The notes under the pieces are model-generated. The model was given only the letters and a program-made list of their open reading frames with translations. It was not told the DNA's origin and did not search any database. Below are positions 40,756 through 47,579 of a DNA stretch of 47,579 nt, piece by piece. The stretch comes from Oscillospiraceae bacterium (GTDB taxonomy: Bacteria > Bacillota > Clostridia > Saccharofermentanales > Saccharofermentanaceae), in contig CACWXL010000024.1 in the NCBI GenBank assembly GCA_902764825.1, forward strand, positions 1 through 47,579, read 5' to 3'. The first letter of the stretch is position 1. Each line of letters starts with the position of its first letter. A program made the position numbers and the translations under genes.

Positions 40756-42120
40756 ATGACTCGTCAGGCTAAGACAAAGAAAAAATTCAGTATCACAAGG
40801 CTGTTGGGATTGGGGATCCTTCCTCCGATCGCAGGAGCCTTGTTGGGCGTTGCAGGCTGTTATTATTACTACACAAAAACCATTGAAAACATTGATAACA
40901 GCGTTCTTCAGGAAGTAAGCATCGAGTATGGCCATCCGGTCACATTAGACAGCTTCTTCACTGAGATCCCGCCGAATACAAAATTCATTACTGCAGTAGA
41001 CCAGATCGATACAGGTCTTTTGCAGAGCTATGACATTGCCATCGACTGCGGCGGTCACGTCGTTCATTCGGTACTTAATGTAGTTGACCGTACGGCACCT
41101 ACCGGCAAGGCTGTTCCTTTTAAGATGTATGCCGGCAAGGCACCTGATCCGGAACTGCTTATCGACGATATCTTTGATCTGACTTCCGTATCACTCTCAT
41201 ATGACAAGGGCGAGCCCGATCTTACAAAGGGCGGCGACTTCATGATCGGTGTAAGGCTTACGGATTCCAACGGAAATTATTCTGTTGTTGACGTTCCTTT
41301 CCGTGTCATCAAGGATGTTCAGGCTCCTAAGATCCTGGGTACTCATGATTTTGACGTGGTAGTCGGAAAAGGCGACGGCATCGATTACGCAGAGAGTCTT
41401 ATCGTTACAGACGACTATGCCGTTAAACCTAAATTGGAGATCGATGATTCAAAGGTAGATCTCACACAGGTCGGCGATTACGATCTTGTCTACAGAGCTA
41501 CAGATGATGTCGGCAACGTTTCCGAGATTACCGTACAGGTCCATGTCGTAATCACAGGCAGAGGCGGTCTGTCATCTGCCGAGATCCGTGCCTACGAAGA
41601 TAAGGCTTACAGCATGGCAAAGGATATCAACAAGAAGATCCTGAGTTCGAGCGATACAGATGTCGTTAAGGCTATGAAGATCTTCTACTGGGTACACAAT
41701 AACATCAGGTTCGTATTGCGTACTCCCCAGTACGATAACTGGGCTGTTGCAGCTATCAATACATTCTCCAAGAAGTATTCTTCCTGCTACGGCACCTGGG
41801 CAGTATGCAAGGCCATGCTCGATGTTGAAGGAATCGAGAACCTCTGCGTCGTAAGAAAAGTCTCGAGGGCACATCCGAATTACCATTACTGGGCATTGGT
41901 AAAGCTCAATGGCGAATGGTACCACTGTGATGCCCAGAAGTATTTCGACGGAACGTCCAAGAAGTACTTTACCTTCATGATGACTGATAAGGAGATATAT
42001 GCTGCTCCTTCTGACCATACTTTCGATAAGTCCAAGTATCCGGAAAGATCGACCAAGTCGGTTCAGAAGTATGTAGATGTTTATAACGGGAAGATCAAAT
42101 CAGGTTTCCCGTATAAATAA
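40756..42120 (+). CDS. Membrane-anchored transglutaminase-like protein C
   Basis: Third paralogue, 454 residues. A short basic N-terminus precedes a membrane helix at about 17-39; no low-complexity tail. Outside: a beta domain starting VSIEYGHPVTLDSFF, an Ig-like module (VTDDYAVKPKLEIDDSKV, YDLVYRATDDVGN) and the transglutaminase-like domain with Cys344 (SSCYG), His377 (YHYWA) and Asp392 (YHCDAQ). It is the most divergent of the six around the Cys. It is probably cotranscribed with the lipoprotein upstream. Confidence 0.88.
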   Translation: MTRQAKTKKKFSITRLLGLGILPPIAGALLGVAGCYYYYTKTIENIDNSVLQEVSIEYGHPVTLDSFFTEIPPNTKFITAVDQIDTGLLQSYDIAIDCGGHVVHSVLNVVDRTAPTGKAVPFKMYAGKAPDPELLIDDIFDLTSVSLSYDKGEPDLTKGGDFMIGVRLTDSNGNYSVVDVPFRVIKDVQAPKILGTHDFDVVVGKGDGIDYAESLIVTDDYAVKPKLEIDDSKVDLTQVGDYDLVYRATDDVGNVSEITVQVHVVITGRGGLSSAEIRAYEDKAYSMAKDINKKILSSSDTDVVKAMKIFYWVHNNIRFVLRTPQYDNWAVAAINTFSKKYSSCYGTWAVCKAMLDVEGIENLCVVRKVSRAHPNYHYWALVKLNGEWYHCDAQKYFDGTSKKYFTFMMTDKEIYAAPSDHTFDKSKYPERSTKSVQKYVDVYNGKIKSGFPYK

Positions 42121-42175
42121 ATGAGACGGTAAAGCCCGTCCAATGGGGATTTAAATTTATTAATGGGAATTGGTA

Positions 42176-43720
42176 ATGGGAATGAAGAGAAGAGTTTTAA
42201 GCATAGCGGCTTGCTTACTGGCAGTTTTCTCGATTGCCTTGCTTGCTGCATGTGACACCCTTAACGATCTCAAGACTGATGTAACTATCGAGGTAGGTTC
42301 GCCTATCTCGATAGATGCATTTTTCGAGAAAGTACCTGAAGGTGCGGAATTCATGACTGATGTGTCGGGAATCAGCACCAGTGAGCCTGGAGTCTATCAG
42401 CTGAAGATCCGCTGCGGCAAAAAGAGTGCAGATGTCATCTTAAGGATCGAAGATCACACTCCTCCGACGGGAGAAGCGATTCCGCAGACGGTATATCTCA
42501 ACTGGAAGATGCCCGAGGCAAAAGACTGTATCGCCAATCTTTCCGACTTCTCGGGAGTAGCTCTGGTCGAGTACCAGAACGGCGTTCCGAGCTTTACGGA
42601 AGGCGGAGAATATCAGGTGCCGGTAGTTGTTACCGACGTGTACGGCAACAGTGCCGTCATTAATGTTCCGTTTACGGTGATCAATGACACCACACCGCCT
42701 GTGATCAGCGGCATTCGTGAGCTCGAGCTCGAGGGCAACCCCGACCAGCTTGATTATTTGGAAGGCGTTACGGTTACGGATGATTATGATCCTGAGCCGA
42801 TGCTCACCTTTGATGATTCCAAGGTCGATTATACAAAGACTGGAACTTATGAGCTCATATACAGGGCAAGTGACAAGGCCGGCAATATCGGAACTGCCAC
42901 AACGACCATAAAGATCAAGGTAGCTTCCGAAACGGCAAAGAATAAGACAAGCAGCGGAGACAACGGAACCTATCATGTCGGTGATGGTGATCCGTATGCC
43001 CTCGCCAGAAAAGTTATGTCCGGCCTCTGGGGCAAGGATGATGTCGCCACAGCCAGAAATATCTTCAACTGGGTTCATAACAAGTTTTCTTTCAGACTTC
43101 TCCACGGCACTCGTAATTATGAACATGCAGCATACAGAGGATTTACGATGCACAGTGGTGACTGCTATGTCTATTATTCATGCTGCAAGATGCTGCTGGA
43201 CATTGCAGGAATTGAGAATATGAGGGTTGACCGTTATCCGAAGCTCAACGGAAAGATTCATTTCTGGCTCCTCGTAAAGCTCAATGGTGAGTGGTACCAC
43301 TGCGATGCCACAGAAGGTTACAATGATCATCCGGGTGTCTGGTTCATGTGCACGGATGCCCAGATCAATGACAGATATCACAAGTTCAACGGAGCTTTAT
43401 ATCCTCCGAGAGCAGGCGGATCCAAGGAATTTGCATCTCCTACACCGGTTCCTTCCGTAGAACCCTCGGTAACGCCGTCTCCTTCTGTATCACCGTCGGT
43501 AACTCCTTCTGCCACGCCTACGGTACAGCCGTCCGCAGATCCGACAACAGCACCTGCAACGGATACACCTACGCCGACACCGGAAGGTAACTCACCTACG
43601 CCTGTTCAGCCTGCCGATCCGACGCCTTCATCGACGCCGGTCCCTGTTGCTACGGATACTCCGACACCTACTACGAAACCGACAGATGCAACAAGCAGTG
43701 AGTCGGCTGACGGGGAATAA
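42176..43720 (+). CDS. Lipid-anchored transglutaminase-like protein D with Pro/Thr-rich tail
   Basis: Fourth paralogue, 515 residues from ATG 42176 (GGGA seven bases upstream). In place of a membrane helix it has a signal peptide with lipobox ALLAAC (Cys26). Then come the beta domain (VTIEVGSPISIDAFFEKVP), an Ig-like module (VTDDYDPEPMLTFDDSKV), the catalytic domain with Cys330 (GDCYV), His362 (HFWLL) and Asp377 (YHCDAT), and about 100 residues of Pro, Thr, Ser and Val, probably an extended wall-spanning or glycosylated tail. No LPxTG sorting motif is present. Confidence 0.88.
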   Translation: MGMKRRVLSIAACLLAVFSIALLAACDTLNDLKTDVTIEVGSPISIDAFFEKVPEGAEFMTDVSGISTSEPGVYQLKIRCGKKSADVILRIEDHTPPTGEAIPQTVYLNWKMPEAKDCIANLSDFSGVALVEYQNGVPSFTEGGEYQVPVVVTDVYGNSAVINVPFTVINDTTPPVISGIRELELEGNPDQLDYLEGVTVTDDYDPEPMLTFDDSKVDYTKTGTYELIYRASDKAGNIGTATTTIKIKVASETAKNKTSSGDNGTYHVGDGDPYALARKVMSGLWGKDDVATARNIFNWVHNKFSFRLLHGTRNYEHAAYRGFTMHSGDCYVYYSCCKMLLDIAGIENMRVDRYPKLNGKIHFWLLVKLNGEWYHCDATEGYNDHPGVWFMCTDAQINDRYHKFNGALYPPRAGGSKEFASPTPVPSVEPSVTPSPSVSPSVTPSATPTVQPSADPTTAPATDTPTPTPEGNSPTPVQPADPTPSSTPVPVATDTPTPTTKPTDATSSESADGE

Positions 43721-43737
43721 GTTGTTATAAATATTTC

Positions 43738-43766
43738 TTGATATTTTTCTCATAATTTTAAATAAT
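43738..43766 (+). promoter_or_regulatory. Promoter directly before transglutaminase-like gene E
   Basis: TTGATA (43738-43743), 17 bases, AATAAT (43761-43766); five of six matches in each box. The expected start (about 43773) is the A of the ATG. Confidence 0.5.
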
Positions 43767-43772
43767 TAAGTT

Positions 43773-45392
43773 ATGTATAAGACCATTGGTAAAATTGGAG
43801 CCTTTTTATATTGCGCCGCCATAATCGCGGTTACTGTTGTATTCACGATCCGTGATGCGAACAGAAACCTCAAGCGCGACGTAGTTGTAGAAGCAGGCTC
43901 CCATATTAAGATCGAAGATTTTTTCGAGAAATGCCCTGACGATGCCAGGTTCGTTACCGATGTGTCAACGATCAATACCGATGAGCCTGCGGTATATAAG
44001 CTGAAGGTCTTCTATGACGAAGCGTTCGAAAAGGAAGTCGTCTTAAGAATAGAAGATCATACGGCTCCGAGAGGCGTGGCACTTCCGCAGTCGCTTTACA
44101 CGACATGGAAAGCTCCTGAGGCAGCAGACTGCGTAGGTTATCTTTATGACCTGTCGGGCATATCGAAGATCGAATACGAGGAAGAGCCTCTTTTCAAGGA
44201 CGGCGGAGATTATAACGTGCCGGTCCTTGTTACTGATGTTTACGGCAACACGGCTTCCATCGACGTTCCTTTCACGGTAATAGATGACCGCACGGGTCCT
44301 GTCTTAACGGGTGTACATGCTCTTGAGACGGAAGCAAACAGCGAGCCTGACTTCTTTGAAGGCGTAACTGTCAACGATGATTACGACGAGGATCCGGTAA
44401 TAAGGATCGACGATTCGAAGGTCGATTACGAGACACCCGGAACATATGAGGTCAAGTACATAGCCGTTGATAAGGCTAATAATTTCACCACAAAGACTGT
44501 AGAGATAAAGGTTAAGGAGTCTACAAACAGCGTTCCTGCCGGCAGTGACAGCGAGTATGATGTCAGCGGCTCCGGTTCAGGAGGCGGCGGAGGAGGCGGC
44601 GGAAGCGGAAAGCTGTCCGACGCTAAGAGAATGGCTTCCAGAGTTTTGTCCGGCCTCTGGGGCAAGGATAATGTCGCAACCGCGAGAAATATCTTTAACT
44701 GGGTTCACAACCACATATCTTATGCTCACTGCGGAAGCCTGAGTTATGCTTCTGCTGCATACAGAGGTTTTTCGAGACGTTCCGGAGACTGTTATGTCTT
44801 TTATTCTTGTAGCAAGATGCTTCTTGACCTTGCAGGAATTCCCAACATGATGGTCAAAAGATATCCGGTATATGGAAGCAACCATTACTGGAATCTCGTA
44901 AAGCTCAACGGTCAGTGGTATCACTGCGATTCAACGCGCTTCAAGCATAGAAGCTCTATCTATTTCATGTGCACAGATGAGCAGATAAATGATAAATACC
45001 ACCAGTTTAACGGAAGGCTTTATCCTGCACGTGCAGGCGGGTCGAAGGAATTCATGCCTTCTGATACTCCGACACCTACGGAAACTCCGACGCCGGAGGT
45101 AACAGAGACACCTACGCCTACACCTACACCAACACCGACACCTGAAATCTCGGTTCCCGTCACACCTACTCCGACAGGTTCTGCCGAACCTACGGTAACG
45201 GGCGCGGATACACCGACGCCTACACCGGAGACTACTCAGAACGTGACGGTCACGCCTACGCCGAAAGAGCCGGAACCGTCGAATCCTACGGATACTCCGC
45301 CTCCGACGAGCACACCGACTAATACGCCGGTGCCACCGCCGCCGACGAAAATACCGGAGCCGAATCCGACTGAAACGTCTGATTCTGAATAA
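43773..45392 (+). CDS. Membrane-anchored transglutaminase-like protein E with Gly linker and Pro/Thr tail
   Basis: Fifth paralogue, 539 residues. Membrane helix at about 8-27, beta domain (VEAGSHIKIEDFFEKCPDD), Ig-like module (VNDDYDEDPVIRIDDSKV), a Gly/Ser linker, then the catalytic domain with Cys340 (GDCYV), His371 (HYWNL) and Asp386 (YHCDST), and about 110 residues of Thr-Pro repeats. No ribosome site precedes the ATG; TTGATA-17-AATAAT (43738-43766) places transcription start at the ATG itself. The N-terminus is nearly the same as in protein F, indicating a recent duplication. Confidence 0.88.
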   Translation: MYKTIGKIGAFLYCAAIIAVTVVFTIRDANRNLKRDVVVEAGSHIKIEDFFEKCPDDARFVTDVSTINTDEPAVYKLKVFYDEAFEKEVVLRIEDHTAPRGVALPQSLYTTWKAPEAADCVGYLYDLSGISKIEYEEEPLFKDGGDYNVPVLVTDVYGNTASIDVPFTVIDDRTGPVLTGVHALETEANSEPDFFEGVTVNDDYDEDPVIRIDDSKVDYETPGTYEVKYIAVDKANNFTTKTVEIKVKESTNSVPAGSDSEYDVSGSGSGGGGGGGGSGKLSDAKRMASRVLSGLWGKDNVATARNIFNWVHNHISYAHCGSLSYASAAYRGFSRRSGDCYVFYSCSKMLLDLAGIPNMMVKRYPVYGSNHYWNLVKLNGQWYHCDSTRFKHRSSIYFMCTDEQINDKYHQFNGRLYPARAGGSKEFMPSDTPTPTETPTPEVTETPTPTPTPTPTPEISVPVTPTPTGSAEPTVTGADTPTPTPETTQNVTVTPTPKEPEPSNPTDTPPPTSTPTNTPVPPPPTKIPEPNPTETSDSE

Positions 45393-45446
45393 TAAATGGG
45401 GAAATAGGAATTCGGGAATCAGGGAGCAGATCAGGTAAGTAAAGTT

Positions 45447-46730
45447 ATGTATAAGCTTGTTGCAAGAATAGGATCAATAGCATATGTCACCGCAATAATA
45501 GTGGTGTCTGTTGTCTGTACCATAAGGGATGCCAACAGGAATCTTTTAAGGGAGGTCATGATCGAAGCAGGTTCCGAGATAAAGATAGAAGATTTCTTCA
45601 GGACCTGTCCCGATGATGCCGAGTTTGTAACGGATGTTTCATCGATCGATACCAAAGTTCCTTCCGTATATAAGCTCACGGTCCGCTATGATGAAGTCTT
45701 TGTCAAAGAAGTCACTTTAAAGATAGAAGACCATACCGCACCTAAAGGCATTGCGCTTCCGCATGATCAGTATGCAAGCGTAAGTTGGCCTAATGCATCT
45801 GAATGTGTGGGATTTCTTTACGACCTGTCGGGTATAGCAAAGATAGAATACAGGGACGGCACACCCACATATCAGTTTACCGGTGATTATATTATCCCCG
45901 TTGTCGTTACCGACTGGTACGACAATTCGACTGTTATAGATGTTCCTTTCCATGTTACGGATGACCATAATGCGCCTCTGTTCTACGGTATCCACGATAT
46001 CTATATAGATGACTCGAAAGACACAGATATAGATTATTTTGAAGGTGTTACTTATGTTGACGATTACGACGAAGCACCCGGAGTCCTTGTGGATGATTCC
46101 AAGGTCGTTATCGGTCAGGAAGGCACATACGAGATAACTTACAAAGCCAAGGATGATGCCGGCAATCTGAGGATCCAGAAAGCCAATGTCCATGTTGTTA
46201 AGCAGCACGCGACCAACGGTACATCCGGAGCGGGCGGCGGATGGGATACAAGCCATCACAATGACGTTTACAGGATGGCCAGGGATATCGTTAAAAAGCT
46301 CAAGGGCAGGAACTCCACTGAAACGGCAAAGAATATCGTCTCTTACGTTCATAAACACGTGTGGTATACGACCGTCAGAGGCAACCAGACCTTTGAGGAT
46401 GCGGTATACCAGGCATTTACCAAACATAGTGCAGATTGCTATGGATATTACGCTACAACCAAAATTCTTTTAGACGTTGCCGGTATCCCCAATGTCATGG
46501 TAAAGAGGTATCCTGTAAAGGATGTCGGCCACTACTGGAATCTCGTAAAGCTGGGTGACTCGTGGTATCATTGTGACTCGACGGTGTACCGTTATCATCA
46601 CAGCAGTTTCTTCAAGCTGACTGATAAAAAGATAGGCGACAGTCACCACCGGTTTGACGGCTCGATACTTCCGGTAAGATCCGGCGGAACACCTGAATAT
46701 GTTAAAGATCTTGAAAAAGAATCGAAATAA
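45447..46730 (+). CDS. Membrane-anchored transglutaminase-like protein F
   Basis: Sixth paralogue, 427 residues. Membrane helix at about 8-27 (RIGSIAYVTAIIVVSVVCT), beta domain (IEAGSEIKIEDFFRTCPDD), Ig-like module (VDDYDEAPGVLVDDSKVV, YEITYKAKDDAGN), catalytic domain with Cys331 (ADCYG), His362 (HYWNL) and Asp377 (YHCDST). It ends just after VRSGGTPEY and lacks the Thr-Pro tail of E. AGGTAAG lies upstream of the ATG. Followed after 24 bases by a lipoprotein gene, the mirror of the lipoprotein-C arrangement. Confidence 0.88.
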   Translation: MYKLVARIGSIAYVTAIIVVSVVCTIRDANRNLLREVMIEAGSEIKIEDFFRTCPDDAEFVTDVSSIDTKVPSVYKLTVRYDEVFVKEVTLKIEDHTAPKGIALPHDQYASVSWPNASECVGFLYDLSGIAKIEYRDGTPTYQFTGDYIIPVVVTDWYDNSTVIDVPFHVTDDHNAPLFYGIHDIYIDDSKDTDIDYFEGVTYVDDYDEAPGVLVDDSKVVIGQEGTYEITYKAKDDAGNLRIQKANVHVVKQHATNGTSGAGGGWDTSHHNDVYRMARDIVKKLKGRNSTETAKNIVSYVHKHVWYTTVRGNQTFEDAVYQAFTKHSADCYGYYATTKILLDVAGIPNVMVKRYPVKDVGHYWNLVKLGDSWYHCDSTVYRYHHSSFFKLTDKKIGDSHHRFDGSILPVRSGGTPEYVKDLEKESK

Positions 46731-46754
46731 AAAAGATAATAGGAGAAAAGACAA

Positions 46755-47333
46755 ATGAAGAAAAACAAGTTAGTCGCATTAGTGCTCGGTTTGTGTTTTG
46801 CAGTATCCCTTTTATCAGGCTGCAACAACGCAACAGATGAGTCAGCAGAAGTGTCCCGCATCGGCGGTGGACAAACAAAGATCAATGTCGATAACGGCGG
46901 CAGTAAAAAACCGGCTGTTGGAGATTACAAGTTTTCTTACAAGGGATATGAAATAACTCTAGGTGAAAGACTTGGGAAGTATTTAGAGATCTTAGGTGAG
47001 CCTGAAGACAGGAAAGATGGCGCTTCATGTGCACATCAGGGTTTTGATCTGGAGTACTATTATCCGGGATTCACAATAGTGTGCGCATTGGAAAACGAAG
47101 CTGATCCCGATGAGGAAGCTATTATAGATCAGATTATCATTATTGATGCTCTTGTTGAATGTAATGGTATTCATATAGGTCAGACAATTAACGATGCCAA
47201 AACGATTTTGGGAACACCTGACGAGGAATACGATCGTGGCATAGTCTATCGTTCAGGTGAAACCAATCTTTTCGTCCTCCACAATGAAGTCGGTGAAATC
47301 TATCAGATTGAATACAGAACGGCAAATGATTAA
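46755..47333 (+). CDS. Lipoprotein, paralogue of the one at 40158
   Basis: A 192-residue secreted lipoprotein. Lipobox SLLSGC (Cys23), a polar linker, then DYKFSYKGYEITLG, ASCAHQGFDLEYYY, GIHIGQTINDAKTILGTP and a C-terminal hairpin, matching the other lipoprotein element by element. AGGAG precedes the ATG. It closes the transglutaminase-like cluster and probably shares a transcript with protein F. Function unknown; a ligand-binding or inhibitor role for the neighbouring enzymes is only a guess. Confidence 0.88.
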   Translation: MKKNKLVALVLGLCFAVSLLSGCNNATDESAEVSRIGGGQTKINVDNGGSKKPAVGDYKFSYKGYEITLGERLGKYLEILGEPEDRKDGASCAHQGFDLEYYYPGFTIVCALENEADPDEEAIIDQIIIIDALVECNGIHIGQTINDAKTILGTPDEEYDRGIVYRSGETNLFVLHNEVGEIYQIEYRTAND

Positions 47334-47396
47334 TCGCGAAAAAAGGCGATTTTCGACGAATTTAAGAGAATTCTTGAAGTTTTTTGAAGAAAATTG

Positions 47397-47425
47397 TTGA
47401 CATAACGATCACAGGCGGTTATTAT
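47397..47425 (+). promoter_or_regulatory. Promoter of rplM
   Basis: TTGACA (47397-47402), 17 bases, TATTAT (47420-47425). Transcription should start near 47432, inside the 5' arm of the hairpin at 47429-47453. Confidence 0.75.
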
Positions 47426-47428
47426 ATG

Positions 47429-47460
47429 CAGGCTTGCTCAAAGAGCAGGCCTGTATTTTT
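47429..47460 (+). terminator. Terminator-like hairpin at the start of the rplM leader
   Basis: CAGGCTTGCTC pairs with GAGCAGGCCTG over AAA (one G-U), followed by TATTTTTT. It could end upstream transcription or form the 5' end of the rplM leader, possibly an L13-type autoregulatory leader; I cannot decide. Confidence 0.6.
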
Positions 47461-47518
47461 TGCTTATATTAGGCATTGGAAATATAAGAAGACTCAATGA
47501 ATTTAAGGAGAAAGACAC

Positions 47519-47579
47519 ATGGCTACATATGTTGCAACCAAGGATTCAATAGAAAGGAAATGGCTCGTAATCGACGCTG
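47519..47579 (+). CDS. rplM: 50S ribosomal protein L13, N-terminal fragment at window edge
   Basis: ATG 47519 follows AAGGAG. The 20 visible residues (MATYVATKDSIERKWLVIDA) match the start of L13, including the ERKWxVIDA signature. rpsI is expected next. The gene runs out of the window. Confidence 0.88.
   Translation, partial: MATYVATKDSIERKWLVIDA

Noticed and set aside
45058..45392. Thr-Pro repeats as an LPxTG cell-wall sorting region
   Set aside because: No LPxTG-like motif, hydrophobic segment or basic tail follows; the protein simply ends in acidic residues.
45717..46427. 236-residue open reading on the minus strand
   Set aside because: Antisense to transglutaminase-like gene F; Ile/Val-rich shadow without a ribosome site.

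Overview
The window looks like a chromosomal segment of a low-to-mid GC Gram-positive bacterium of the class Clostridia. This rests on strong AGGAGG-type ribosome sites, frequent TTG starts, short-form HisG with HisZ, a WalJ/RlmH neighbourhood, a zinc-ribbon L33, an L10 leader, YfhO, and abundant membrane-anchored transglutaminase-like proteins. I cannot place the family with confidence. No phage, transposase, integrase or CRISPR signal was seen.

Layout. (1) 1-140: 3' part of a 5S rRNA and its terminator. (2) 186-5709: a response regulator and histidine kinase, murA, a WalJ-type metallo-hydrolase and rlmH, a tightly packed cell-wall stress locus resembling the Wal region. (3) 5777-14338: a complete-looking histidine operon (hisZGDCB-purC-HAFIE) behind a consensus promoter and a perfect palindromic operator, with the purine gene purC embedded in it; no histidinol-phosphatase gene is present. 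(4) 14371-18042: rpmG-secE-nusG-rplK-rplA-(L10 leader)-rplJ-rplL. rpoB does not follow rplL, and rplL reads through its own terminator. (5) 18064-21603: two paralogous small membrane proteins, a Met-Glu-Cys tRNA operon, an unknown helical protein, a GH26 mannanase-like protein without signal peptide, and tRNA-Gly(CCC). (6) 21776-26115: rubredoxin, a cation diffusion facilitator, a YfhO-type membrane glycosyltransferase and a small membrane protein. (7) 26162-29376: a tRNA-Gly(GCC) cut off after 50 bases, then two duplicated minus-strand acyltransferases. (8) 29480-33541: rmlA, a UPF0251 regulator, thioredoxin, a radical SAM protein (minus strand) and purF. (9) 33554-47333: a surface-protein region holding six paralogous exported transglutaminase-like proteins, two polyprenyl-type or family-2 glycosyltransferases, an SGNH-like protein with Cys in place of the usual Ser, and two related lipoproteins. 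(10) 47397-47579: promoter, hairpin and the start of rplM (L13).

How it fits together. Regions 2, 6, 7, 8 and 9 point to envelope building and decoration: MurA makes a peptidoglycan precursor, RmlA a nucleotide sugar, the family-2 glycosyltransferase and YfhO could form a lipid-sugar and extracytoplasmic transfer pair, the acyltransferases could modify surface glycans, and the six transglutaminase-like proteins share an anchor, beta-sandwich modules and a Cys-His-Asp triad at nearly fixed spacing. That last cluster is the best candidate for an undescribed system. Regions 3 and 4 are housekeeping but carry odd regulatory and gene-order features. Three genes (18064, 32186, 43773) have a promoter -10 box ending exactly seven bases before the ATG and no ribosome site, suggesting leaderless mRNAs.
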